Below, piece by piece: positions 33,140 through 41,727 of a DNA stretch of 64,000 nt. Numbering within the stretch: position 1 is the stretch's first letter; each line of letters begins with the position of its first letter. Origin of the DNA: Yoonia rosea (lineage in GTDB: Bacteria; Pseudomonadota; Alphaproteobacteria; Rhodobacterales; Rhodobacteraceae); assembly GCF_900156505.1 (NCBI RefSeq), contig NZ_FTPR01000004.1:124001-188000 (forward strand), in the 5' to 3' direction. Position numbers and translations under genes: made by a program. The notes beneath the pieces are model-generated. The model had not been told where the DNA came from, made no database searches, and worked only from the letters and a program-made list of their open reading frames with translations.

Positions 33140-34399
33140 TCAGGTTTCTGTCGTACAGTCGAAGAGACCAAGTAAATCTGCGGCCAGCGCATCGGTTTGC
33201 GTGCTTGCAATCTTGATTGCGCGGCCTGCGTTTTCGGCGATGCGCGGCAAATCACCTGACACCAGCGCCTTCGCGATATCATCGGCAGTCGCGACCGCAA
33301 TAGCACCTGAAGCATCGGCCAGTTGCGCAAAGTCGGTTTTGAAATTGGCGACCCGCGGCCCGTGCAATATGGCACAGCCCAAAGCAGCGGCTTCCCACGG
33401 GTTATGCCCCTCGACATCGCCGAATGTCCCGCCGATCAACACGGTTTGGGCGAGGCGATAGATCAGGCCAAGGTCACCGTAAGTATCACAGAGCCAGACG
33501 GCATCATCCGGCGCTGGAACCTCCCCCTTGGACCGACGCGGGCCAATTTCCTCAAGGGTGTGCTGTGGCAGTCTGGGGGCAATGATGAGAAGCGCGGTTG
33601 AATCTGTGTCGCGCAGTTTCTGATGGGCTGTACGTGCAAGCGCAATATCGTCTGGATGCGCGGGGGCTACGGCCCAAATGCGGCGCTGGGCGAGCGTTCT
33701 CTGTAGCCTCTCCAATTCCGCCTCATCACAGACCAACAATGGCGCGGCAGGTTTGAGCGATCCTGTGACCTTCACCTTTGCGCCAAGTGAGGCGAGATGT
33801 GCTGCGGTCGCGGCATCCTGCGCAGTGATCATTGCCATCGCGCTGTAAAGATCGCGGTAAAGCCCCGCTGCCCTTTGGTGCGACCGGAATGACGCAGCAT
33901 TCATGCGCGCGGCCACCATGCATTGCGGCACTTGGCGACTGGCCAGATCGCTAACCATGCCCGGCCAGAGGTCTTGCTCGACCCAGATGCACAGATCAGG
34001 GCGAAAATGATCGAGGAAACGGCGGCGAAAGGCGGGCGCATCAAGCGGCAAAAACTGATGCGTCGTCCGGGGTGGAGCGTTCTTGGCAAAGACTTCGGCC
34101 GAGGTAGCCGTGGTCGATGTCACAAGGAATGACAGATCAGGCCGTTGCTGCCCCAGACGTGCGATCAGGCCGCGCAGGGAAAGCACTTCGCCCAATCCGA
34201 CCGCGTGAAGCCATATCAATGGACCGTCAGGGCGTGGGGCGAGGTTTCGGCCCATCTTTTCCTGCCAGCGCGTCGGGTGTTCCTTGCCGCGCTGCAATCG
34301 GCGGCGCAGCACAGGCTTGGCGGCGGGTGCAATCAGATGGCTTGCAGCAAGATAGCTGCGCAACGCCAAACCCCGATGCATGTCAGCTGGGGATGTCAT
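33140..34399 (-). CDS. waaA: 3-deoxy-D-manno-octulosonic acid transferase
   Basis: A 419-residue GT30 glycosyltransferase that adds Kdo to lipid A at the inner membrane. An N-terminal anchor-like helix (LRSYLAASHLIAPAAKP) precedes EHPTRWQEKMGR and WLHAVGLGEVLSLRGLI; the usual HAASVGE is HAVGLGE here. The C-terminal nucleotide-sugar half has VLIGGTFGDVEGHNPWEAAALG. It overlaps the upstream 2-epimerase by 17 bases, so the two are translated together. Confidence 0.92.
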   Translation of the reverse strand: MTSPADMHRGLALRSYLAASHLIAPAAKPVLRRRLQRGKEHPTRWQEKMGRNLAPRPDGPLIWLHAVGLGEVLSLRGLIARLGQQRPDLSFLVTSTTATSAEVFAKNAPPRTTHQFLPLDAPAFRRRFLDHFRPDLCIWVEQDLWPGMVSDLASRQVPQCMVAARMNAASFRSHQRAAGLYRDLYSAMAMITAQDAATAAHLASLGAKVKVTGSLKPAAPLLVCDEAELERLQRTLAQRRIWAVAPAHPDDIALARTAHQKLRDTDSTALLIIAPRLPQHTLEEIGPRRSKGEVPAPDDAVWLCDTYGDLGLIYRLAQTVLIGGTFGDVEGHNPWEAAALGCAILHGPRVANFKTDFAQLADASGAIAVATADDIAKALVSGDLPRIAENAGRAIKIASTQTDALAADLLGLFDCTTET

Positions 34400-35507
34400 G
34401 AAATGTCTTTTGCAAGGAGCTCTGCCAGAAATCCTCGGATTTCAGGGCGTCCACAAAGCGCTCGGATGCGCTGCCACCGCCAAAGGCGTCGTGACGCGGG
34501 TATGCCTCGCCCCATCTGTTCTGCAAGAATGTATTGATCGCTGCAGTATCTGTCGCATCGGCGAAAAAGACGGATGGTGATTTGGCGCGATTGGTCTGGC
34601 GTGTGCCAATATCAAGGGATGGCAGGCCAAGGAACGGGGCTTCGCGCACACCTGCCGATGAATTGCCAACCATCGCTTTGGCATTCTTCATCAGTTCCGA
34701 GAAGTGAGCGAAACGCATGGACGGCAGAACGCGGAACCGCTCGTTGGGCAAGCGGGCAATCGCATCAAAAATAGCAGCAGACCCGGGGTCATTGTTCGGG
34801 GCGATGACGACAAAATTGCGCCCTGACCGATCAAGCGCGTCGAATAGTGCGTCGGCTTGCGCGCCCATCGTGTCGGCTTCGGAGGTGACAGGATGGAAAA
34901 CACAAATGCCATAATCACCGAAAGGTATGGCATAGCGCTCGCGAACTTGGGCAAGGGTGACGCCCGATGGCCCTGCGTGAAAATCCAGCTCGGGCGATCC
35001 GATGGCGCGGATATTCGCTTCAGGCTCGCCCAGCGCCATCACGCGCCGTGCAGCATCCTGCGATGAGACAAAATGCTGACTGGCCAGTTTGCTGTTACAA
35101 TGACGGTAGATCTCATCAATCGTGCCCGAAACCTCGCCGCCTTCGATATGGGCGCAACGGATATAGTTGGTGGCACAAACCAGCGCGCAAGCAAGCGCCT
35201 CAACCCGGTCACCGTGGATCACCACAAGATCGGGGGCGTATTCCTTTACGAAATCCGAAAACCCGATGATCGTCTTGGCCAACACCATATCCTGTGGATC
35301 GCCAGGCCGCTGGTTGAGGAATTCATGAACCTGTACTCCGGATGTGCGGTGCACCTCCAGTTTGGTCAGCCCGTAGCGTTTGAGCATGTGCATCCCGGTC
35401 GTGAAGAACGACACGTCAAACCCTGCATCCCGCGTGGCAACGGCCAAAGGCTCAAGCTTGCCAAAATCGGCCCGTGTTCCGGTGACAAAAAGAACTGTGC
35501 GCGGCAT
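34383..35507 (-). CDS. UDP-N-acetylglucosamine 2-epimerase, hydrolysing type (NeuC/LegG-like)
   Basis: A 374-residue GT-B-fold epimerase. It opens VLFVTGTRADFGKLEPL and has VVIHGDRVEALA, AHIEGGEVSGTIDEIYRH and VGNSSAGVREAPFLGLPSLDIGTRQTNR, the pattern of the hydrolysing enzymes that release ManNAc (or the bacillosamine analogue) for sialic, legionaminic or related nonulosonic acids. The ATG at 35507 matches the family start and follows a GGGAAT; a TTG 12 bases up is less likely. Other nonulosonate genes are absent here; coupling to waaA points to the cell surface. Confidence 0.86.
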   Translation of the reverse strand: MPRTVLFVTGTRADFGKLEPLAVATRDAGFDVSFFTTGMHMLKRYGLTKLEVHRTSGVQVHEFLNQRPGDPQDMVLAKTIIGFSDFVKEYAPDLVVIHGDRVEALACALVCATNYIRCAHIEGGEVSGTIDEIYRHCNSKLASQHFVSSQDAARRVMALGEPEANIRAIGSPELDFHAGPSGVTLAQVRERYAIPFGDYGICVFHPVTSEADTMGAQADALFDALDRSGRNFVVIAPNNDPGSAAIFDAIARLPNERFRVLPSMRFAHFSELMKNAKAMVGNSSAGVREAPFLGLPSLDIGTRQTNRAKSPSVFFADATDTAAINTFLQNRWGEAYPRHDAFGGGSASERFVDALKSEDFWQSSLQKTFHDIPS

Positions 35508-35692
35508 CCCGATTCCCAAATCAATACGCTATCGGATGTCCCGATCCTTGCTGGAATGAAGGTTACCGTGATGTCGCCGGAAAGGAAACGGGCTTTGGCC
35601 TTGGGCGCGTTGCGTTCTTGCCCAAGTCGTCAGCTGCGTTTATCTAAGCGCTTGACCTTATCAGGCGTCATCCTTAGGTGACATGCTTACGA

Positions 35693-35766
35693 GGCGAGTG
35701 GGCAGGTAGGTTATGCAGCGGATTGCAAATCCGTGTAGACCGGTTCGATTCCGGTACTCGCCTCCA
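35693..35766 (+). tRNA. tRNA-Cys (GCA)
   Basis: A full cloverleaf reads from GGCGAGT to ACTCGCC. The acceptor arms pair perfectly, the discriminator is T and the CCA is encoded. The anticodon stem GGATT/AATCC encloses GCA, and the T-arm is CCGGTTCGATTCCGG. Length is 74 bases. It faces a tRNA-Ser on the other strand 124 bases away. Confidence 0.97.
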
Positions 35767-35890
35767 TTTAATTTCAATGGCTTAGTAGTGAGCACAGCAT
35801 CTGTGGCCAGCCAAGTCCAAACATTCTGCTTTTGCTCTGTTGGAATTTGCTGCGCCTGAATCGCTCTCGCGCGTTGCCGAACTTGTCGTG

Positions 35891-35980
35891 TGGCGGAGAC
35901 GAAGGGATTCGAACCCTCGAGACGGTTTCCCGCCTACTCCCTTAGCAGGGGAGCGCCTTCGACCACTCGGCCACGTCTCC
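35891..35980 (-). tRNA. tRNA-Ser (GCU)
   Basis: A 90-base class II tRNA: acceptor GGAGACG/CGTCTCC, discriminator G, encoded CCA, anticodon loop CTGCTAA with GCT, a long variable arm, and T-loop GGGTTCGAATCCC. No integrase or attachment-site duplication lies beside it. Confidence 0.96.
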
Positions 35981-36087
35981 GCCGACGCGTCTAGCAGGAA
36001 CAAACTGCGGATCACAAGTAGAATCTTGGATTTTGCGGGCTTTACGTCTTTGCTGTTCTGCCTGCCGATTTCGCAGCGGGGCGGACG

Positions 36088-36127
36088 TTGCGAAAAAGGA
36101 CAAAGTGAAATAGAACAAAGAGTGAAC
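36088..36127 (+). promoter_or_regulatory. imuA promoter with LexA (SOS) box
   Basis: GAAC-AAAGAGT-GAAC at 36113-36127 is an exact direct repeat of the alphaproteobacterial LexA half-site with seven-base spacing (GTTC-N7-GTTC on the other strand). It overlaps a plausible -10 (TAGAAC, 36111-36116) that sits 17 bases from TTGCGA (36088-36093). The box ends 17 bases before the imuA GTG, so bound LexA should block transcription of imuA-imuB-dnaE2. Confidence 0.82.
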
Positions 36128-36144
36128 ATTAAGAGGGATTCGGT

Positions 36145-36831
36145 GTGTCGTGTGTGACCCCACTTCGTTTACACAAAGCTTTGGCAGAGCAGGGGGCGCG
36201 TGCTGCGCCAATCGCCCATACCTTGTCAGAGGCTTTTGCGAGCCACCCTGCAGACGCCAGTGCCGTGGGTTTTGCTCTCTCGCGGCTGCCACGCGGTACG
36301 GCGCCTGTCCTATGGGTGCAGGATCGGTTGTCCCGCAAAGAGGCGGGGCGTCCTGCGCTGGCGGGAATGTGTGTGGATCGTCCGGTGATTATGGTCGATC
36401 TTTCGCGTGCCATGGACGTGTTGTGGGCGATGGAGGACGGGTTGCGCTGTCGCAGTCTTGGCGCTGTGATTGGCGAGATTTGGGGCGATCCGCCCTGTCT
36501 GGATTTTACCGCAACCAAGCGACTGGCCTTGCGCGCAGAGGCCGGCGATGTGCCCTGCTGGTTGATCCGCAGGGCGGCCAGCCCCGATCTCAGCGCTGCG
36601 CGCGAACGTTGGCGTATTACAAGTATTCCCTCTGCCCCGCATCCGCACGATCCGCAGGCCCCCGGCGCGCCGCGCTGGGCGCTCGATCTGTTTCGCGCGC
36701 GCCATACCAGGCCCGGCCAATGGGTGGCCAGCTATGACCGCGCGACGGATCGTGTCGATCTCGCTGCCCCAGTTCGCGATCGAGCGGTGGATGCGCGTGA
36801 TGGAACGGCAGGGGAACGCACCGCCGGATGA
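36145..36831 (+). CDS. imuA: SOS mutagenesis accessory protein ImuA
   Basis: A 228-residue ImuA-type protein, distantly RecA/SulA-like. In the SOS response it works with ImuB and DnaE2 in error-prone translesion synthesis. Typical stretches are VGFALSRLPRGTAPVLWVQDR, CLDFTATKRLALRAE and the C-terminal GQWVASYDRATDRVDLAAPVRDR. It starts with GTG, eight bases after an AGAGGG. It is the first gene of the cassette and lies behind a LexA box. Its last 98 bases overlap imuB in another frame, an unusually long overlap. Confidence 0.88.
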   Translation: MSCVTPLRLHKALAEQGARAAPIAHTLSEAFASHPADASAVGFALSRLPRGTAPVLWVQDRLSRKEAGRPALAGMCVDRPVIMVDLSRAMDVLWAMEDGLRCRSLGAVIGEIWGDPPCLDFTATKRLALRAEAGDVPCWLIRRAASPDLSAARERWRITSIPSAPHPHDPQAPGAPRWALDLFRARHTRPGQWVASYDRATDRVDLAAPVRDRAVDARDGTAGERTAG

Positions 36832-38266
36832 TATCCCCGTGGTGCTGGCCCGCGAGGGGCAGCATGGGCCGGTTATTCATGCAGCCAACCGGACCGCGCG
36901 GCTTGAAGGGATCACGCCGGGATCGCGGGTGGTCGATATGCGCGCGATTTGCCCCGAACTGCAGGTCGCATATGCCGATGAGGCAGGCGATCGTGCCGCC
37001 CTTGACCGGCTGGTCCTTTGGGCGCGCCGGTGGTGCCCGTGGACGGTGCGGGATGGCGATGACGGGCTCATTCTGGATACCACAGGGGCCGACCATCTTT
37101 GGGGGGGTGAGGCGGCCATGCTGGTCGAGATGGAAACGCAGTTATCCTTGCTGGGTCTGACCGCGCGGTTGGCGGTGGCGCCCACATGGGGGGCGGCCTG
37201 GGCGCTTGCGCGTTTCGGTCCGGTGCGCGCGATCTGCGGGGCGGATGAGATTTATTTCAAACTGGGGGCCTTGCCGGTGGCCGGTTTGCGGCTGGATGCG
37301 CCGACGCTGCTTTTGCTGCGCCGCCTGGGGTTGAAAACCATTGGTGCGGTCATGGATGTCCCGCGCCTGTCGCTGACCCGCCGCTTTGTGAAGGCAGGGT
37401 TGCAGGCCAATCCCCTGATGCGGCTGGACCAGTTGATGGGCAAATTGGCTGAACCTGTCTCCAGCGTCGATGCCAAGCCTGTGATCCGCGCGCAGGCCCG
37501 CCTCGCCGAGCCGATTTTTGATCCAACACCCCATCTGCCGGAGCTTTGCGCGGACCTCTGTGACCAGTTGAAACAAGCCGGGCAGGGCTGCCGGCGCCTG
37601 CATCTGATGGTTTATAGAACGGACGGTGATGTCAGCCATGTTGATGTCGCGACCTCTGCGCCCACACGCGATCCTGCGCATTTGCAGGGTCTTTTTCGGG
37701 ATAAGCTGGAACGTATCAACCCCGGTTTCGGGTTTGACCTGATCACGCTTGCGGCAGGTGCGGTGGAGGAAATGCAGGATCGCCAAACCCGTTTGGAGGG
37801 CGGGGCGGACGATGACCTTCATCTGACACAGCTGATTGACCGGCTCAGCGCGAAATTCGGGCCCCGCGCCGTTACCCGCCCGATCTTGCGTCAAAGCCAT
37901 CTGCCGGAACGGGCTGAGGCGCAGATTGCAGCGCTGGCCTCGGTTCCTGAGACGGGTGTGGTTTTGACCAAAGAACGCCCCCTGCGCCTGCTTGATCACC
38001 CCGAAGAGGTGCGCGTGCTCTACGCCGTGCCTGAAGGCCCGCCTGCACAATTTGTCTGGCGCAGGCAAACACACCGTGTGGCCCGTTATGCAGGGCCCGA
38101 ACGGATCGCGCCCGAGTGGTGGAAGGACCGCCCCGGCACGCGGTTGCGTGACTATTTCAAGGTTGAGAACCAGACGGGTCTGCGGTTGTGGCTGTATCGC
38201 GAAGGCCTGCATGAGGATGGGCGCGGGGGGGATCCGCGCTGGTTTGTGCATGGGTTTTTCGCATGA
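36734..38266 (+). CDS. imuB: Y-family polymerase-like protein ImuB
   Basis: A 510-residue homologue of Y-family polymerases. It begins RRIVSISLPQFAIERW where an active polymerase would carry a catalytic Asp. The second acidic motif is replaced by LILDTTGADHLWGGE, so it is expected to be catalytically inactive, as known for ImuB. It keeps the fingers/thumb region (LLLLRRLGLKTIGAVMDVPR) and a long C-terminal part that in other bacteria binds the beta clamp and the partners ImuA and DnaE2. The ATG at 36734 gives the conserved N-terminus. A 144-base gap separates it from dnaE2. Confidence 0.92.
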   Translation: MTARRIVSISLPQFAIERWMRVMERQGNAPPDDIPVVLAREGQHGPVIHAANRTARLEGITPGSRVVDMRAICPELQVAYADEAGDRAALDRLVLWARRWCPWTVRDGDDGLILDTTGADHLWGGEAAMLVEMETQLSLLGLTARLAVAPTWGAAWALARFGPVRAICGADEIYFKLGALPVAGLRLDAPTLLLLRRLGLKTIGAVMDVPRLSLTRRFVKAGLQANPLMRLDQLMGKLAEPVSSVDAKPVIRAQARLAEPIFDPTPHLPELCADLCDQLKQAGQGCRRLHLMVYRTDGDVSHVDVATSAPTRDPAHLQGLFRDKLERINPGFGFDLITLAAGAVEEMQDRQTRLEGGADDDLHLTQLIDRLSAKFGPRAVTRPILRQSHLPERAEAQIAALASVPETGVVLTKERPLRLLDHPEEVRVLYAVPEGPPAQFVWRRQTHRVARYAGPERIAPEWWKDRPGTRLRDYFKVENQTGLRLWLYREGLHEDGRGGDPRWFVHGFFA

Positions 38267-38325
38267 ACCTGTGGTGCATATTGTGGGTTTGGGATGCCTC
38301 CGGCAGTGGGGTGAGTGGCGTCTTG

Positions 38326-38348
38326 GAAACTGTCCAGTGGACAGTTTC
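38326..38348. repeat. Perfect palindrome between imuB and dnaE2
   Basis: GAAACTGTCCA (38326-38336) and TGGACAGTTTC (38338-38348) are perfect 11-base arms around a single G. It lies 60 bases after imuB and 62 before dnaE2. No T-run follows. It may be a dispersed palindromic element of Rhodobacteraceae or an operator; I see no second copy in this window. Confidence 0.6.
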
Positions 38349-38410
38349 AGCCGCGAACGGGCGGAGCCCATTTGGCAAGATGATAAGCCTGTCGGATCGG
38401 GGGGTGGAAA

Positions 38411-41400
38411 ATGCCTGAAAACGACCACCAACACCCCCGACGTACGCTGGATGGCGATGATTTTCCGCCAAACCCCCGGGCATCCTTTGTCGAACTGGGG
38501 GTGACGACCTGTTTTTCCTTTCTGCGCGGGGCCTCAGATGCGGTGGATCTGGCTGCAACCGCTTGGGCGCTGGGCTATGATGCCTTGGGCTGTGCGGATC
38601 TCAACACGATGGCCGGTGTTGTGCGCCTGCACACCGAAGCAACCAAGGCGAAGATTCGCCCTGTCATTGGGTGCCGTATCCAGCTGGTCAGTGGTGAGGC
38701 TTTCCTTGCCTATCCCAGAGACCGTGCCGCTTATGGGCGGCTGTGCACCTTGCTGTCCAAGGGCAAAATGCACGGGGTTGATGGCGCGTGGCAGGACAAG
38801 GGGGCCTGCGATATCACGCTGGGTGATTTGGCCCAGCAGAGCGCAGGGGTGCAGTTGATCGCACTGCCAGGTGCAGACCTGAATCATTTCAGTGCCGGTT
38901 TGCGGCGGCTGACCCGTGCGTTGCCGACGCTGAAACATATCGCGGCGAGCTATCTTTATCGCGGCGATGATCGCGCGCGGATCAACCGGCTTGATGCACT
39001 GGCCCGTGCCAACGGGCTCTCTATTCTGGCGACGAATGACGTGCATTATCACGCCGCCGACAGGCGCCCTTTGCAGGATGTCATGACCTGCATCCTGCAC
39101 AAAACCACGATCCACAAAGCGGGGTTTCTGCTGGATGCCAACGCCGAACGACACCTGAAATCGCCGGCGCAAATGGAACGGCTTTTCGCCGAATGGCCCC
39201 ATGCAATCGCGGCAACCCGCAACGTGGCGGATGCGTGCAGTTTTAACCTGACCGAACTGGCCTATGAGTACCCGCGCGAGACGGTGCCGGATGGGTCTAC
39301 TGCGCAAGAACACCTTGAAGCGCTGACATGGAAAGGGGCCGCCACCCGCTACCCCGAGGGTGTCCCGCCTGAGATCACGGCAGTCCTGCGCAAAGAACTG
39401 GCCCTGATTGCCAAGCTTGATATCGCCCAGTATTTTCTGACCATCGAACAGATCGTTGATTTCGCGCGCCACCAGACCACGCCGGAAATCCTGTGTCAGG
39501 GCAGGGGCTCTGCGGCGAATTCCGCTGTCTGTTACGTGCTTGGGATTACCTCTGTTGATCCCAACAAGAACGATCTGCTGTTCGAGCGGTTTATCAGCGA
39601 AGAGCGCCGCGAACCCCCTGATATCGACGTGGATTTCGAACATGAACGCCGTGAAGAGGTGATCCAGCATATCTACCGAAAATACGGGCGCCACCGTGCC
39701 GCCCTATGTGCGACCGTGATCCACTACCGGCCCCGCATGGCGGTGCGCGAGGTGGGCAAAGTCATGGGCCTGTCCGAGGATATCACAACCGCATTGGCCA
39801 AAACCATCTGGGGGTCATGGGGGCGCGAAGTGGGCGCGCGCGAGGCGGCCGAGGCAGGGATCGACCTGCGCGATCCGCTGATGGCGCGCACCATCAAACT
39901 GGCCGACCAGATGATCGGCATGCCGCGGCATCTGGGCCAGCATGTGGGGGGCTTTGTCCTGACCGAAAAACCGCTGGTGGAAACTGTGCCCATCGGCAAT
40001 GGCGCGATGCCCGATCGCAGTTTTATCGAATGGGACAAGGATGACATCGACGCGTTGCGCATCCTCAAGGTTGATGTGTTGGCGCTTGGCATGTTGACAT
40101 GTATCCGCAAGGCCTTTGATCTGATTGATGCCCATTACGGCAAGCGCTTCACCCTTGCCACGGTCCCGCAAGAGGACCCGGCGGTTTATGATATGTTGTG
40201 TCGTGGGGACAGTCTGGGCACCTTTCAGGTGGAAAGCCGCGCACAGATGAACATGCTGCCGCGCCTGAAACCGCGTGAATTCTACGATCTGGTCATTCAG
40301 GTCGCCATCGTGCGGCCCGGGCCCATTCAGGGGGACATGGTCCATCCCTATCTGCGCCGCCGCAGTGGCAAGGAACCGCCGGAATATCCATCCCCCGGTC
40401 CGGGGCATGATCCTGACGAACTGCGCAAAGTGCTGGGGCGCACTCTTGGTGTGCCGATCTTTCAGGAACAGGCGATGAAAATCGCCATGGTCGCGGCGGA
40501 GTTTTCCACCAAAGAAGCCAATGAGCTACGCAAAGCCATGGCCACCTTCCGGTCCCGCGGCACCATTGGTGCGCTTGAGGACAAGATGGTCAGCCGCATG
40601 ATCAAACGCGGCTATGATCCGGAATTTGCGGCACGCTGTTTCAACCAGATCAAAGGCTTCGGCGACTACGGCTTCCCCGAAAGCCATGCCGCCAGTTTCG
40701 CGCATCTGGTCTATATTTCTTGCTGGCTGAAGTGCCATTATCCGGATGTGTTCTGTGCGGCCTTGCTCAATTCCCAGCCGATGGGGTTTTACGCCCCCGC
40801 CCAGATCGTGCGCGATGCCCGCGAACATCAGGTGATCGTGCGGGCAGCTGATGTGAATTATTCGGATTGGGACAATACGCTGGAACCCGTCAGCCCCGGT
40901 GTCTTTGCCGTGCGGTTGGGCCTGCGCCAGATTGACGGGATGCGGCAGGAGATGGGGCAGCGTGTGATGGATGCCCGCACGGCACCTTTCACCGATTTGG
41001 CCGACCTGAAAGAACGCGCGCGGCTTGATGCGGGCACAATGCGCAAACTCGCCGCCGCCGATGCGTTGCGATCCATGACACTTGACCGGCGACAAGCGCT
41101 TTGGGACGCGCGCGCCCTGCGCGACGCACCGGACCTGCCGCTTTTTGCGGACACCCGCGATGAGGGGGAAGAACAGCGTTTTGACCTGCCCCAGATGCCT
41201 GTGTGCGAACATGTGGTGGCGGACTACCAGACGACGCGACTGTCACTCAAAGCGCATCCGATGTCCTTCCTGCGCCGCAGTATGGACAAACAGGGCTATG
41301 CCCCGACCCGTGCCCTGCAGGACATGCGCAACGGGTGGCAGATCAAACTGGCTGGCATCGTATTGATCCGGCAACGCCCGGGCAGTGCCAAGGGCGTGTG

Positions 41401-41716
41401 CTTCATCACGCTTGAGGATGAAACCGGTGTGGCCAATCTGGTGGTGTGGCCCAAGGTGATGGAGGCTTATCGCAAGGTCATCATGCGGGCCCGCGTCATT
41501 GACGTACGCGGGACCATCCAGCGCGATGCCGATGTGATCCATGTGGTCGCCCATCACCTGACCGACCGCAGTGATGCGCTGGAACGGCTATCGCATGACC
41601 GGATGGAGGCACCATTGGCGCGCGCGGATGAGATCAAAAAGGCCATACCACATGACCCAAGGGGCAGGCATCCGCGCGATGTGCGGGTCATCCCCAAGTC
41701 GCGAGATTTTCACTAG
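38411..41716 (+). CDS. dnaE2: Error-prone DNA polymerase III alpha subunit DnaE2 (ImuC)
   Basis: A 1101-residue C-family polymerase of the DnaE2 type, the catalytic member of the imu cassette. Order of domains: a PHP domain (FVELGVTTCFSFLRGASDAV), the palm with PDIDVDFEHERREEV and WDKDDIDALRILKVDVLALG carrying the catalytic Asps, the FQEQAMKIAMVAAEFS and GYGFPESHAASFAHLVY fingers region, an HhH region (ADALRSM), and a C-terminal OB fold with GVCFITLEDETG. No proofreading exonuclease is present. Length is normal. It ends 11 bases from the convergent chemoreceptor gene. Confidence 0.96.
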   Translation: MPENDHQHPRRTLDGDDFPPNPRASFVELGVTTCFSFLRGASDAVDLAATAWALGYDALGCADLNTMAGVVRLHTEATKAKIRPVIGCRIQLVSGEAFLAYPRDRAAYGRLCTLLSKGKMHGVDGAWQDKGACDITLGDLAQQSAGVQLIALPGADLNHFSAGLRRLTRALPTLKHIAASYLYRGDDRARINRLDALARANGLSILATNDVHYHAADRRPLQDVMTCILHKTTIHKAGFLLDANAERHLKSPAQMERLFAEWPHAIAATRNVADACSFNLTELAYEYPRETVPDGSTAQEHLEALTWKGAATRYPEGVPPEITAVLRKELALIAKLDIAQYFLTIEQIVDFARHQTTPEILCQGRGSAANSAVCYVLGITSVDPNKNDLLFERFISEERREPPDIDVDFEHERREEVIQHIYRKYGRHRAALCATVIHYRPRMAVREVGKVMGLSEDITTALAKTIWGSWGREVGAREAAEAGIDLRDPLMARTIKLADQMIGMPRHLGQHVGGFVLTEKPLVETVPIGNGAMPDRSFIEWDKDDIDALRILKVDVLALGMLTCIRKAFDLIDAHYGKRFTLATVPQEDPAVYDMLCRGDSLGTFQVESRAQMNMLPRLKPREFYDLVIQVAIVRPGPIQGDMVHPYLRRRSGKEPPEYPSPGPGHDPDELRKVLGRTLGVPIFQEQAMKIAMVAAEFSTKEANELRKAMATFRSRGTIGALEDKMVSRMIKRGYDPEFAARCFNQIKGFGDYGFPESHAASFAHLVYISCWLKCHYPDVFCAALLNSQPMGFYAPAQIVRDAREHQVIVRAADVNYSDWDNTLEPVSPGVFAVRLGLRQIDGMRQEMGQRVMDARTAPFTDLADLKERARLDAGTMRKLAAADALRSMTLDRRQALWDARALRDAPDLPLFADTRDEGEEQRFDLPQMPVCEHVVADYQTTRLSLKAHPMSFLRRSMDKQGYAPTRALQDMRNGWQIKLAGIVLIRQRPGSAKGVCFITLEDETGVANLVVWPKVMEAYRKVIMRARVIDVRGTIQRDADVIHVVAHHLTDRSDALERLSHDRMEAPLARADEIKKAIPHDPRGRHPRDVRVIPKSRDFH

Positions 41717-41727
41717 CTCAGGCCAGC

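Noticed and set aside
35693..35980. Genomic-island attachment site at the tRNA pair
   Set aside because: Both tRNAs are complete and encode CCA. I found no duplicated tRNA 3' end, no integrase and no shift in gene content typical of an island.
37142..38434. 430-codon minus-strand frame inside imuB
   Set aside because: It is antisense to a conserved gene, and its product is Gln/Arg/His-rich low-complexity sequence typical of shadow frames.
38534..39694. 386-codon minus-strand frame inside dnaE2
   Set aside because: It is a shadow of the DnaE2 PHP and palm domains, with no ribosome site and no recognisable domain.
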